From NCBI GenBank assembly GCA_963717125.1, contig CAVQVG010000007.1:434001-498000 (forward strand): a stretch of DNA of 64,000 bases, read 5' to 3'. Source of the stretch: RYN-230 sp963717125. Lineage in GTDB: Bacteria; Actinomycetota; Actinomycetes; Streptosporangiales; Streptosporangiaceae. Positions 21,626 through 29,885 of this stretch are shown piece after piece (position 1 is the first letter of the stretch; each line of letters opens with the position of its first letter). A program made the position numbers and the translations under genes. The notes under the pieces were generated by a model that made no database searches, was not told the origin of the DNA, and saw only the letters and a list, made by a program, of their open reading frames with translations.

Positions 21626-22875
21626 TCGGGCGCACCCGCGTCCAGGTGGCCGAACCAGCGGCCCGCGATGCCGACGTCCTTGTCGCCCCGGCCGGACAGG
21701 TTGACCAGCAGCAGCGCGCCCGGGCCCAGTTCGCCGGCGACCTGGAGGGCGCCGGCCAGCGCGTGCGCCGACTCGATGGCCGGGATGATGCCCTCGGTCT
21801 GGCACAGCAGCGAGAAGGCGTCCATCGCCTGCTGGTCGGAGACCGCCCGGTAGCTGGCCCGGCCGGTGTCGTGCAGCCAGGAATGCTCCGGGCCGACGCC
21901 GGGGTAGTCCAGGCCGGCCGACACCGAGTGAGTGGGCAGCGTCTGCCCGTCGGAATCCTGCAGAAGATAGGTGCGCATGCCGTGGATGACCCCGGCCGAC
22001 CCGGCCACCAGCGTGGCCGCGTTGTGCCCGCTGCCCGGGCCGTCCCCGCCCGCCTCGCAGCCGATCAGCCGCACCGTCTCGTCCGGGATGAACGCGTGGA
22101 ACACGCCGATGGCGTTCGACCCGCCACCCACGCAGGCGATCACCGCGTCCGGCAGCCGGCCGGCCAGGGCCAGCACCTGCTCCCGGGCCTCCACCCCGAT
22201 GACCCGCTGGAAGTCGCGCACCATGGTCGGGAACGGGTCCGGGCCCATCACCGAGCCGATGCAGTAATGAGTGGTATCCACCGTGGTCACCCAGTCGCGG
22301 AACGCCTCGTTGATGGCGTCCTTGAGCGTCCGGCTGCCCGCCGTGACCGGCACCACCTCGGCGCCCAGCAGCCGCATCCGGGCCACGTTCAGCGCCTGCC
22401 GCTCGGTGTCCTCCTCGCCCATGTAGACGACGCAGTCCAGGCCGAGCAGCGCGCAGGCGGTCGCGGTGGCCACGCCGTGCTGGCCGGCCCCGGTCTCGGC
22501 GATCATCCGCCGCTTGCCCATCCGCTTGGTGAGCAGCGCCTGGCCGAGCACGTTGTTGATCTTGTGTGAGCCGGTGTGCGCCAGGTCCTCGCGCTTGAGC
22601 AGGATGCGGCTGTCGCCGGCCCGGGCGGCGAACCGCGGCACCTCGGTGACCAGGGTGGGCCGCCCGGCATACCCGGTGAGCAGCGCGCTGAGCTCGGCCT
22701 GGAACACCGGGTCGGCCCTGGCCGCGGCGTATTCACCGGCCAGTTCGGCCAGCGCGGACATCAGCGCCTCGGGCGCGAACCGGCCGCCGTACGGGCCGAA
22801 GTGACCTGGCTCCCCGCCGCCCGGCTCACCCGCTGCCGTGGCCGCGGCGGCCGCGGCGGCCGCCGGTCCGGTCAT
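21622..22875 (-). CDS. trpB: Tryptophan synthase beta chain
   Basis: 417 residues. This PLP enzyme condenses indole with serine to tryptophan. The PLP Lys is in HTGSHKINN, the phosphate loop is GGGSNAIG, and the canonical FGPYGGRFAPEAL opening follows an Ala/Gly-rich N-terminal extension of about 24 residues (eight consecutive Ala, in a GCC/GCG run) not common in the family. ATG 22875 overlaps the trpC stop (ATGA), so synthesis is coupled to TrpC and TrpA. Confidence 0.97.
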   Translation of the reverse strand: MTGPAAAAAAAATAAGEPGGGEPGHFGPYGGRFAPEALMSALAELAGEYAAARADPVFQAELSALLTGYAGRPTLVTEVPRFAARAGDSRILLKREDLAHTGSHKINNVLGQALLTKRMGKRRMIAETGAGQHGVATATACALLGLDCVVYMGEEDTERQALNVARMRLLGAEVVPVTAGSRTLKDAINEAFRDWVTTVDTTHYCIGSVMGPDPFPTMVRDFQRVIGVEAREQVLALAGRLPDAVIACVGGGSNAIGVFHAFIPDETVRLIGCEAGGDGPGSGHNAATLVAGSAGVIHGMRTYLLQDSDGQTLPTHSVSAGLDYPGVGPEHSWLHDTGRASYRAVSDQQAMDAFSLLCQTEGIIPAIESAHALAGALQVAGELGPGALLLVNLSGRGDKDVGIAGRWFGHLDAGAPE

Positions 22876-23681
22876 CCGCGGTCCCCGCGCAGCGCGGGGT
22901 GCGAACCCGCGGTGACCAGGTCGGCTACCGCGCTGCGCGGGTCCTTGCCGGTGACCAGGCTCTCCCCGACCAGCACGGCGTCGGCGCCGGACGCGGCGTA
23001 GGCGAGCAGGTCGTGCGGCCCGCGGACGCCGGACTCGGCTATCTTGACGATCCCCTCCGGGACCAGCGGGGCCAGCCGGCTGAACACGCCCCGGTCCACC
23101 TCCAGGGTGGCCAGGTTGCGCGCGTTGATCCCGATGACCTGCGCCCCGGCATCCACCGCCCGGTCCAGTTCGTCCTCGGTGTGCACCTCGACCAGCGGGA
23201 CCAGCCCGATCGAGCAGGCCCGCTCGACCAGCGAGACGAGGGCGTTCTGCTCCAGCCCGGCCACGATCAGCAGCACCAGGTCGGCGCCGTGCGCGCGGGC
23301 TTCCCACAGCTGGTACGAGCTGACCACGAAGTCCTTCTCCAGCACCGGGATGCCGACCACGGCGCGCACCGCGGCCAGGTCCGCCAGGCTGCCGCCGAAC
23401 TTGCGCGGCTCGGTCAGCACGCTGATCACGCTCGCGCCGCCGGCCTCGTAGTCCATGGCCAGCGCGGCCGGATCGGCGATGGCCGCCATCGCACCCTTGG
23501 AGGGGCTGGCCCGCTTGACCTCGGCGATGACCACCACGTCCTCGCCGCGCAGCGCGGGCATCGGGTCCTTGGGCGACGGCGCACGTCCGGCCATGTCCTT
23601 GAGCTGATCCAGCGTGACATCCCGCTGCCGGGCAGCGAGATCGGCGCGGACCCCGTCAAGGATCTCGTTGAGCACGCTCAC
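22872..23681 (-). CDS. trpC: Indole-3-glycerol phosphate synthase
   Basis: 269 residues, a monofunctional enzyme. It cyclises 1-(2-carboxyphenylamino)-1-deoxyribulose 5-phosphate to indole-3-glycerol phosphate. The catalytic Lys lies in VIAEVKRASPSKG; further barrel signatures are VLTEPRKFGGS, VLEKDFVV and INARNLATLEVD. GTG 23681 gives MSVLNEILDGVRADLA; GAGGGG lies about 13 bases upstream. No trpF, trpE or trpD is in the cluster; in actinobacteria PriA normally covers the TrpF step. A 157-base gap separates it from the Trp-region membrane protein and may hold a promoter. Confidence 0.96.
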   Translation of the reverse strand: MSVLNEILDGVRADLAARQRDVTLDQLKDMAGRAPSPKDPMPALRGEDVVVIAEVKRASPSKGAMAAIADPAALAMDYEAGGASVISVLTEPRKFGGSLADLAAVRAVVGIPVLEKDFVVSSYQLWEARAHGADLVLLIVAGLEQNALVSLVERACSIGLVPLVEVHTEDELDRAVDAGAQVIGINARNLATLEVDRGVFSRLAPLVPEGIVKIAESGVRGPHDLLAYAASGADAVLVGESLVTGKDPRSAVADLVTAGSHPALRGDRG

Positions 23682-23838
23682 GCGACTTCGCAGTCCCCTC
23701 GGCCTGTCGGTTGATGTCCTTGCGCCCCCGATGGTAGCGAGACTGTCTGTGCGGGCCGGCGGGCCCCCTTGGCGGAAGGTCGCGTTGCCGCTGCGGCCGG
23801 TTACGCAGTGCCGGCCGCTCCGGGGGGGGCGTCCCCCG

Positions 23839-24552
23839 CTACCGCGGCGGCGTGCCGCCGCTCGGCGCGAAGCGGCGATCGGGGGGCTCCGGGGGGTCGT
23901 CCCCCCGGGCAGACACCGTCGGGTCGATGCCCTGGCTCAGCGACTCCCAGAGCGCGGCCGGGTCGGTCCCGGGCGAAGGCCGCCGCCCGGCCGTCCGGTC
24001 GTACCGGCTGGACATGACCGGCCAGCGGGCGCCCCGCCAGGCGGCCAGCAGCCCAGTCGCGACGACGAGCAGCGCGCCGGCCACCGCCACCCAGCGCCAC
24101 GGGAACGCCGCCATCGTGACGTGGCTGGCCACGCTGATCCCGGCCACCCCGCCACCCGGGGTGGTGCCGCTGCCGACCGTGCTCCCGCCCGGAACCGAGC
24201 TGGCCGTGCCCGCCGTCCCGGCCACCGCGCCGCGCACCTGGGCGTCGGTCACCGGCATGCTCAGCGCGACGATGATGGCCACGCCGAACGCAGCCAGCAG
24301 GCCGCCGACCAGCCGCCGGGCCAGCCGCCGGGTGGCCATCAGGGCGGCCAGCCCGGCCAGCGCGGCCAGCCCGAGCGCGCCCGCCGCGGGCAGCAGATCC
24401 TGGCCGCGTACCACGGCCGTGCTGGCCGGCAGCGGACGCGGCTGCACGGTCAGCACCCGGGCCCAGTCCTGCCGGGCCGCGATGAGCACCACCGCCGCGC
24501 CCACCGCACCGAGCAGCAGCGCGCCGAGGTACTCCCGCCGGGACGAACTCAC
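23839..24552 (-). CDS. Trp-region conserved membrane protein (TIGR02234 type)
   Basis: 237 residues with four predicted membrane helices: about residues 8-25, 55-72, 82-98 and 150-168. The order hisI - this protein - trpC is characteristic of actinobacteria, and the family is known only as a Trp-associated membrane protein; its function is not established. The GTG start at 24552 overlaps the hisI stop as GTGA. Its last 20 or so residues (Pro, Asp and Arg rich) are encoded by a dispersed GC-rich repeat that also occurs after dnaE, so the normal C-terminus has probably been replaced or extended by the repeat. Confidence 0.85.
   Translation of the reverse strand: MSSSRREYLGALLLGAVGAAVVLIAARQDWARVLTVQPRPLPASTAVVRGQDLLPAAGALGLAALAGLAALMATRRLARRLVGGLLAAFGVAIIVALSMPVTDAQVRGAVAGTAGTASSVPGGSTVGSGTTPGGGVAGISVASHVTMAAFPWRWVAVAGALLVVATGLLAAWRGARWPVMSSRYDRTAGRRPSPGTDPAALWESLSQGIDPTVSARGDDPPEPPDRRFAPSGGTPPR
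23861..23913. repeat. Dispersed GC-rich hairpin repeat, copy 1
   Basis: A block with GCTCGGCGCG then AGCGGCGATCGGGGGGC then CCGGGGGG-CGTCCCCCC closely matches 38688-38742. It contains two potential hairpins (GCCGCT...AGCGGC and CCGGGGGG...CCCCCCGG). A further partial copy of the G/C hairpin is at about 23822-23838. It overlaps the 3' end of the Trp-region membrane protein gene. Confidence 0.75.
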
Positions 24553-24923
24553 CCGGTCACCACCACCACCGGCAGCGGGGCGGCGTCGAAGCAGGTCCGG
24601 TCGCCCGTGTGGCAGGCCCCGCCGGCCTGGTCCACCCTGACCAGCAGGGTGTCCCCGTCGCAGTCCAGCGCGACCGACTTGACCCGCTGGGTGTGCCCGG
24701 AGGTCTCGCCCTTGACCCAGTACTCCTGGCGGCTGCGCGACCAGTACGTACAGCGCCCGGTGGTCAGCGTGCGGTGCAGCGCCTCATCGTCCATCCAGCC
24801 GACCATGAGCACTTCACCGGTGTCGTACTGCTGGGCCACCGCGGGCACCAGCCCGGCCGCGTCCCGCTTCAGCCGGGCGGCGATGTCTGGGGCGAGCCGG
24901 GACGGGCCACGGGGGTCAGTCAC
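24549..24923 (-). CDS. hisI: Phosphoribosyl-AMP cyclohydrolase
   Basis: 124 residues, the monofunctional HisI size. It opens the adenine ring of phosphoribosyl-AMP in histidine synthesis, using zinc and magnesium. The metal-binding signature LDCDGDTLLVRVDQAGGACHTG-like block is intact; the first Asp/Cys set binds Mg and Zn and the CHTG motif adds a Zn ligand. GTG 24923 gives MTDPRGPSRLAPDIA. It overlaps the stop of a tiny upstream frame as GTGA. It lies apart from the main his operon and heads the leftward hisI - membrane protein - trpC order. Confidence 0.95.
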   Translation of the reverse strand: MTDPRGPSRLAPDIAARLKRDAAGLVPAVAQQYDTGEVLMVGWMDDEALHRTLTTGRCTYWSRSRQEYWVKGETSGHTQRVKSVALDCDGDTLLVRVDQAGGACHTGDRTCFDAAPLPVVVVTG

Positions 24924-24946
24924 GGTGCGCTCGCTGCACTGCTCAT
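24920..24946 (-). other. Possible 8-codon leader frame coupled to hisI
   Basis: ATG 24946 is preceded by AAAGGA at good spacing and encodes MSSAASAP before a TGA that overlaps the hisI GTG (GTGA). This could couple hisI translation to a short leader. It contains no His or Trp codon, so it is not a classic attenuator peptide. Real translation is unproven. Confidence 0.3.
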
Positions 24947-25050
24947 GGCCATATCCTTTCAGCTTCTTAGCACCGGGGTTAACCAGCACCGGGCCGGGCT
25001 TGCCCGCGCAGCCCATTCCGCTGCCGGCCCACGGTGGTTACCATCGCGGG

Positions 25051-25704
25051 ATGACCCTCGCCCGCGATGAGCGCCTGGCCCTCTGCGCGCTGCTCGATCA
25101 GACCGGCCCGGACGCGCCCACGCTATGCGACGGCTGGACAACCCTTGACCTGGCCGCTCATCTCGTGCTGCGGGAGCACCGGCTGGACGCCTCGGCCGGC
25201 ATCATGGTCCGCCCGCTGGCCGGGTACACCCGCCGGGTGCAGCGCACGCTGGCGCAGCGCGGGTCGTTCGCCAGCCTGGTCACGGCCATCCGCAACGGGC
25301 CGCCCCGGCTGTCCCCGTTCGGCCTGCCCGGCGTGGACGAGCGGGCCAACCTGGTCGAGTTCTTCGTGCATCACGAGGACGTCCGCCGCGGCGCCCCGGA
25401 CTGGCCGGAGCGGAAGGTGACCCCGGCGCTGTCCGAAGCACTCTGGCGGCGGCTCAGCATGGCCCGGTTCGTGCTGCGCAAGGCCCCGGTCGGGGTGGAA
25501 CTGGTCCGGGACGACATTGGCCCCGGCCCGGCCGGGGCCCGGGTCCGGATCACCGCCAAGGCGCGCACGCCGGTGGTCACCGTCACCGGCAGCCCGGCGG
25601 AACTCACCCTGTGGGCACTCGGCCGGACCGGCGCCGCGCAGGTGCGGCTGGACGGCGCCGACGCCGCGCTGCGTCAGCTGACCGCGATCAGCTGGCGAAT
25701 CTGA
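25051..25704 (+). CDS. TIGR03085-type metal-binding protein (DinB/mycothiol-isomerase-like)
   Basis: 217 residues. The N-terminal four-helix DinB/MDMPI-like domain is shown by CDGWTTLDLAAHLVLREHR, with His residues positioned like the metal ligands of mycothiol-dependent maleylpyruvate isomerase, and by VEFFVHHEDVRR. The C-terminal half (about 130-217) is the small SCP2-like region usual in this group, ending near ELTLWALGR. Its reaction is unknown; family logic suggests a thiol-dependent transferase or isomerase. ATG 25051 is the first start giving the family opening MTLARDERLALCALLD. It is convergent with the phosphonatase-like gene. Confidence 0.85.
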   Translation: MTLARDERLALCALLDQTGPDAPTLCDGWTTLDLAAHLVLREHRLDASAGIMVRPLAGYTRRVQRTLAQRGSFASLVTAIRNGPPRLSPFGLPGVDERANLVEFFVHHEDVRRGAPDWPERKVTPALSEALWRRLSMARFVLRKAPVGVELVRDDIGPGPAGARVRITAKARTPVVTVTGSPAELTLWALGRTGAAQVRLDGADAALRQLTAISWRI

Positions 25705-25756
25705 CCGGGCCTTGTGGCCTCGCAGGTCGGAGGGGGAACACGTGCCCCGATCGCCG

Positions 25757-26433
25757 CTATCCGCCGAGCACCAGCGGGAGCAGGTCGGCGACGGAGTCCA
25801 GCACGTGCGGGGCCTTGGCCGCCTCGAGCTCGTCCCGGCTGGTCCGCCCGGTCAGCACGCCGGCCACCAGGCCCGCCCCGGCCCGCCGGCCGGACTCGAC
25901 GTCGCTGGGCGTGTCGCCGACCACGGCCAGCTCGCTGACCGCACCACCGCCCAGCCGGAGCAGCGCGGTGAGCGGCAGGTCGGGCCAGGGCCGCCGCGCC
26001 CGGCGTCGGCCGGGGACAGCGCCAGGTCGATCAGCGGCGGCCAGCCGAGCATCTCGATGATGGTGTCCCGGGTGGCCGGCGAGAACCCGGTGAGCAGGCA
26101 GACCTGGACGCCCGCGTCGCGCAGCCGGGTGATCGTGTCCACCGCGCCGGGCAGCGCGCTGACCTGGCCGGCCGCGACCGCGTCCGCGTACCGCTCCTCG
26201 AACACGTCGTTAGCCTGCCAGGCGGTGGCCTCGTCGCCGAGGATCTGCCGGAACACGTCGATCTTCGACTGACCCATGGTGGCGTGCACGGTGCGCATCG
26301 CCTCCGCGTAGGCGGGGGTGCCCTCGGCGGGCCCGAACCGGGCCAGCGCGGCGGAGAACGCGGCCAGCACGCTGCCGTCGTCGGCGATCGTGGTGCCGGC
26401 CATGTCCAGGCAGGCGATCGTGATGCTGCTCAT
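25757..26433 (-). pseudogene. Phosphonatase-like HAD hydrolase, split by an apparent 1-base deletion
   Basis: The first 140 or so residues begin at ATG 26433 and show a DMAGTT nucleophile motif (Asp10) and a LLTGFSP motif II, resembling phosphonoacetaldehyde hydrolase-like HADs (TIGR03351 type, from memory). Near 26000 the frame shifts: the continuation GRPWPDLPL, AVVGDTPSDVESGRRAGAG (motif IV) and a tail ending LLPLVLGG with stop at 25757 lies in another frame. Total length is 677 bases, exactly one short of 226 codons. Left uncorrected, translation runs on in the wrong frame to about 25852. ATGA overlap with the upstream FAD oxidoreductase indicates an operon. Confidence 0.85.
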
Positions 26434-27560
26434 CGACCCTCTTCCAGCCAGAACGTGTCTTCCGCGATGGCCGGGGCGCAGGTCATGCCCCGGCCCCCCG
26501 GCCCGGTGACCAGCACCACGCCCGGCGCCACCGCGGACCGGTGATACAGATCCTCCCCGGTGACCTGGCTGTACACCCCCGCCCAGCGACGGCGCGCCGG
26601 GGGCAGGATTGCGCCCAGCAGGCGTTCAGCCTGAGTAAGCAGATGCTGGTAGGGGCCTTCGTCAACATCGAACGGGAACGGCTCCGTGTACTCGTGGGTG
26701 TCGCCGATGGTGAGGCTGCCGTCCAGCCGCTGCACGAGCAGCAGCTGGGCGCCAGCCTGGGCTGCCGCCGCGGGCTGCGCGGCCAGCAGCGCCCGGGCGG
26801 GCAGGTCGTAGGCCGGGTAGTAGCGCAGCGAGTCACCATCGGCCACCGAGGTGGTCAGCGCGGGGCCGAACGGTTCGGTCTGCAGCATCTGCAGCCGGAC
26901 GCGGCGCACCGGCGCCCGCTGCCAGCCCGCCAGGTGCGGGCCGGCCAGCCCGGTGTGCGCCGCCCCGGTGCACAGCACGACCAGGTCACCGCGGTGCCAC
27001 TGGCCCGTGTGGTCGCGCACCGCGTGCGGGGTCACCTGCACCGCCTCGTGCCCGGGCAGCCAGGTGTAGCCGGCCGCGGCCGTGCCGCTCGCCTGCAGGT
27101 AGCCGCGCAGCGCCGCGGGGACGGTGCGCGGCTCCACGACGGCGTCCAGCCGGCCGTGCAGGCCGCCGGCGAACTCGCCGCACAGCGCCGGGTTGACCTG
27201 GCGCACCGCGGCGCTGTCGAGCAGCTGGTAACCGCGCAGGCCCGCGTCGGGCTGGGCCGCGGCCTCCTTGAGCAGGCTCAGCTCGGCCTCGTCGGTGGCC
27301 AGGGTGAGCGAGCCGTTCGCGCGGAACCCGATGCCGGGCACCTCCAGGGCCAATTCCTCCCAGCGGGCCCGGGACCGCCGGGCCAGGTCCAGTTCCGGTC
27401 CGGGGGCGCGGCCGCTCAGCCAGATCAGGCCGAAGTTGCGCACACTGGCGCCGCGCGGGCCCGGCTCCCGCTCCAGGTGGACCACGTCATGGCCGCGACG
27501 GCGGGCCTCGATGGCGTGCGTCAGCCCGAGCACGCCGCCGCCGACCACCACGACCGACAT
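26430..27560 (-). CDS. FAD-dependent oxidoreductase of the DAO fold (TIGR03364/HpnW-like)
   Basis: 376 residues. The FAD-binding loop VVVGGGVLGLTHAIEA begins at residue 3; the second conserved loop RNFGLIWLSG and C-terminal GPGGRGMTCAPAIAED are typical of the D-amino-acid oxidase/GlpD-like fold. A clade of these enzymes (TIGR03364, called HpnW; from memory) is encoded next to phosphonatase-like HADs, exactly as here, and is proposed to oxidise a phosphonate. The reaction has not been shown from sequence. ATG 27560 has GGAGGAGG upstream. The downstream HAD overlaps by ATGA. The upstream 293-base divergent region to ppgK should hold promoters for both. Confidence 0.85.
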   Translation of the reverse strand: MSVVVVGGGVLGLTHAIEARRRGHDVVHLEREPGPRGASVRNFGLIWLSGRAPGPELDLARRSRARWEELALEVPGIGFRANGSLTLATDEAELSLLKEAAAQPDAGLRGYQLLDSAAVRQVNPALCGEFAGGLHGRLDAVVEPRTVPAALRGYLQASGTAAAGYTWLPGHEAVQVTPHAVRDHTGQWHRGDLVVLCTGAAHTGLAGPHLAGWQRAPVRRVRLQMLQTEPFGPALTTSVADGDSLRYYPAYDLPARALLAAQPAAAAQAGAQLLLVQRLDGSLTIGDTHEYTEPFPFDVDEGPYQHLLTQAERLLGAILPPARRRWAGVYSQVTGEDLYHRSAVAPGVVLVTGPGGRGMTCAPAIAEDTFWLEEGR

Positions 27561-27853
27561 CCGCGCCGCCTCCTCCCGGCCTGGCGCAGCTAGCGCCTGC
27601 CCAGCCAACCCGTACCCGGTGACGCGCCGCTGAACAACCGGTGCCGCTCCCCCCAACACGCGGAAACATCCGGACAAGCGCGACAATCCGGACCAGGCAG
27701 GGTTCGCCATCGGCCGCGGAGGGCGCACCATGGAAGAGCCTCGCCCGTGTGGCCACACCGCGCACGGGCATTGGTAGTGGTTCAGCCCCGCCTACCGGGG
27801 CAGGGCGTGGCTTGGCCGCGCCGGGGTCGGATGAGCCGAACGGAGGCTACGCA

Positions 27854-28591
27854 GTGCAGGTACTCGGCATCGATATTGGCGGCTCCGGGATCAAGGCAGC
27901 TCCCGTGGACACCGCGCAGGGCAAGCTGCTCGCCGAGCGGGTCAAGCTGGAAACCCCGCACCCGGCCATGCCGGACGCGGTGGCCAACGTGGTCGGCCAG
28001 TTGGTGGAGGCGTTCACCTGGACCGGACCGGCCGGGATCACCTTCCCCGGGGTAGTGGTAGACGGCGTGACGCGGACCGCCGCCAACCTGGACCAGGCGT
28101 GGATCGGGCTGGACACCCGGGCCCTGTTCAACAAGGTCACCGGGCTGAGCACGGCGCTGATCAACGACGCCGACGCGGCCGGCCTGGCCGAGATGTCCTT
28201 CGGCGCCGGGGCCGGCCAGCGGGGCACGGTGCTGATGCTGACGTTCGGCACCGGGATCGGCAGCGCGCTGTTCCGGGCCGGCGTCCTGGTGCCCAATACC
28301 GAGTTCGGCCACATCGAGATCCGCGGCCGGGACGCCGAGCACCGCGCCTCGGAACGGGCCAAGGAGGAGCACGACCTGAGCTGGGAGAAGTGGGCCGAGC
28401 GGGTCGACGAGTACCTGCAGCACATGGAGCGGCTGACCGCGCCGGACCTGATCATCATCGGCGGTGGGGTCAGCCGCAAGGCGGACAAGTTCGTGCCCCT
28501 GCTGACCAACCTGCGGGCCACCGTCGTGCCAGCCACGCTGCACAACGACGCCGGCATCGTCGGCGCGGCCCTGGCGCCCGGCCTCGGGTAA
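27854..28591 (+). CDS. ppgK: Polyphosphate glucokinase
   Basis: 245 residues. It phosphorylates glucose using polyphosphate or ATP, a typically actinobacterial enzyme of the ROK family. The ATP/polyP loop DIGGSGIKAAPVD is at residues 6-18; the catalytic Asp lies in NDADAAGLAE; TFGTGIGSALF is the second phosphate loop; the EFGHIEIRGRDAEH block and Lys/Glu-rich segment after it are the PPGK signature; GGGVSRKADKF is near the end. GTG 27854 is supported by GGAGG eight bases upstream. It converges with hisF. It has no functional link to the neighbouring his genes. Confidence 0.95.
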   Translation: MQVLGIDIGGSGIKAAPVDTAQGKLLAERVKLETPHPAMPDAVANVVGQLVEAFTWTGPAGITFPGVVVDGVTRTAANLDQAWIGLDTRALFNKVTGLSTALINDADAAGLAEMSFGAGAGQRGTVLMLTFGTGIGSALFRAGVLVPNTEFGHIEIRGRDAEHRASERAKEEHDLSWEKWAERVDEYLQHMERLTAPDLIIIGGGVSRKADKFVPLLTNLRATVVPATLHNDAGIVGAALAPGLG

Positions 28592-28612
28592 CCGCCAGCC
28601 TGGCGGCCTGGG

Positions 28613-29371
28613 CTAGCGGACCTCCCGGCCGGCCGCGCGCAGCGCGTCCTTGACCTCGCCGATCCGCAGCTGGCCGAAGTGGAACACGCTGGCCGCCAGC
28701 ACCGCGTCGGCGCCTGCCCCGACCGCGGGCGGGAAATGGGCCAGCTCGCCGGCCCCGCCGCTGGCGATGATGGGCACGCTCACCACCGCGCGCACGGCGC
28801 GGATCAGCTCCAGGTCGAAACCGGCCTTGGTGCCGTCCGCGTCCATCGAGTTGAGCAGGATCTCGCCCACCCCCAGCTCGGCGCCGCGCACCGCCCACTC
28901 CACCGCGTCGATCCCGGTGCCGCGCCGCCCGCCATGCGTGGTCACCTCGAACGCTGCCCCCCTGGGCAGCCGCCGGGCGTCCACCGACAGCACCACGCAC
29001 TGGGAGCCGAACCGCTGCGCTGCCTCACCGAGCAGCTCCGGCCGGCCGATCGCCGCCGTGTTCAGCGACACCTTGTCCGCGCCGGCCCGCAGCAGCCGGT
29101 CCACATCCGCGGTGCTGCGCACCCCGCCCCCCACGGTCAGCGGGATGAACACCTGGTCCGCGGTGCGCCGGACCACATCGATCATGGTCTGCCGGTCGCC
29201 GCTGGACGCGGTGATGTCCAGGAACACCACCTCGTCGGCGCCCTCCGCGTCGTACGCCGCGGCCAGCTCCACGGGGTCGCCAGCGTCCCGCAGGTCACGG
29301 AAGTTGACCCCCTTGACCACCCGCCCGGCGTCCACGTCCAGGCAAGGAATCACCCGAACCGCGACACTCAC
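28613..29371 (-). CDS. hisF: Imidazole glycerol phosphate synthase, cyclase subunit
   Basis: 252 residues. With HisH it converts PRFAR plus ammonia to imidazole glycerol phosphate and AICAR. The catalytic Asp residues are in VIPCLDVDAGRVVKG and in the LNSMDADG strand. GTG 29371 (MSVAVRVIPCLDVD) matches family starts; an in-frame GTG three codons upstream is possible. Unlike the tightly overlapping genes before it, hisF is separated from ridA by about 120 bases containing a strong hairpin, so it may have its own promoter or be partially shielded. Confidence 0.97.
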   Translation of the reverse strand: MSVAVRVIPCLDVDAGRVVKGVNFRDLRDAGDPVELAAAYDAEGADEVVFLDITASSGDRQTMIDVVRRTADQVFIPLTVGGGVRSTADVDRLLRAGADKVSLNTAAIGRPELLGEAAQRFGSQCVVLSVDARRLPRGAAFEVTTHGGRRGTGIDAVEWAVRGAELGVGEILLNSMDADGTKAGFDLELIRAVRAVVSVPIIASGGAGELAHFPPAVGAGADAVLAASVFHFGQLRIGEVKDALRAAGREVR

Positions 29372-29394
29372 CGCCCCCACCAGCCACAGCCCCC

Positions 29395-29446
29395 GTCAGC
29401 GGTTCGGATTTTTGCCCCCATAAGGGCAAAAATCCGAACCGCTGAC
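29395..29446. terminator. 23-bp perfect hairpin between ridA and hisF
   Basis: Arms 29395-29417 and 29424-29446 are perfect complements around a six-base loop (CCATAA). Runs of A and T within the stem (TTTTT/AAAAA) stand out in this GC-rich DNA. It lies just upstream of the hisF start, inside an otherwise compact his operon. It may terminate or attenuate the operon, or be a mobile repeat. Confidence 0.75.
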
Positions 29447-29492
29447 CGATCCCTGCCGAGACGGCGTCGGGCCGGCTCGAGTGGCCGGGACA

Positions 29493-29885
29493 TCAGCTGC
29501 CTATCCCCGCGCGGTAGGCGACCGCCTCCACCTCGACCAGCATCCGGGGGTCAACCAGCGCGGAAATCTCGATCATGGTCGCGGCGGGCATGGCGTCACC
29601 GAACGCGGCGCCGTGCGCCCGGCCGTACTCCTCCCACCGGGAGATGTCGGTGACGTAGATCCGGGTGCTGACCACGTCGGCCAGCCCGAGCCCGAGCCGG
29701 TCCAGCGCGTCGGCCACGTTGCGCAGCGCCTGCGCGGTCTGCGCGTACGCGTCGCCGGAGTGCACGAACTCCGCGCCGTCCACCGAGGTGCAGCCGGCCA
29801 CGAACACGAAGTCCCCGGCCGCCACCGCGCGGCTGTACCCGACCACCGGCTCCCACCGGGTGCCGGTGGAGATCTTCCGGGTCAT
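29493..29885 (-). CDS. RidA/YjgF-family enamine deaminase
   Basis: 130 residues, the usual RidA size. Family members hydrolyse reactive enamine and imine intermediates, chiefly 2-aminoacrylate formed by PLP enzymes. Visible are DFVFVAGCTSV, AQALRNVADAL and RIYVTDISRWEEYG, followed by MIEISALVDPRMLVEVEAVA with the conserved hydrophobic ending; the substrate-binding Arg is the one in STRIYVTD. The ATG at 29885 overlaps the hisA stop as ATGA, so it is coupled to the histidine operon. A RidA between hisA and hisF is unusual and could relieve metabolite stress from this pathway. Confidence 0.9.
   Translation of the reverse strand: MTRKISTGTRWEPVVGYSRAVAAGDFVFVAGCTSVDGAEFVHSGDAYAQTAQALRNVADALDRLGLGLADVVSTRIYVTDISRWEEYGRAHGAAFGDAMPAATMIEISALVDPRMLVEVEAVAYRAGIGS

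Noticed and set aside
24549..24946. Frameshift in the hisI N-terminus
   Set aside because: GTG 24923 gives a complete HisI with the family opening; the upstream eight codons in another frame are better seen as a minigene or chance.
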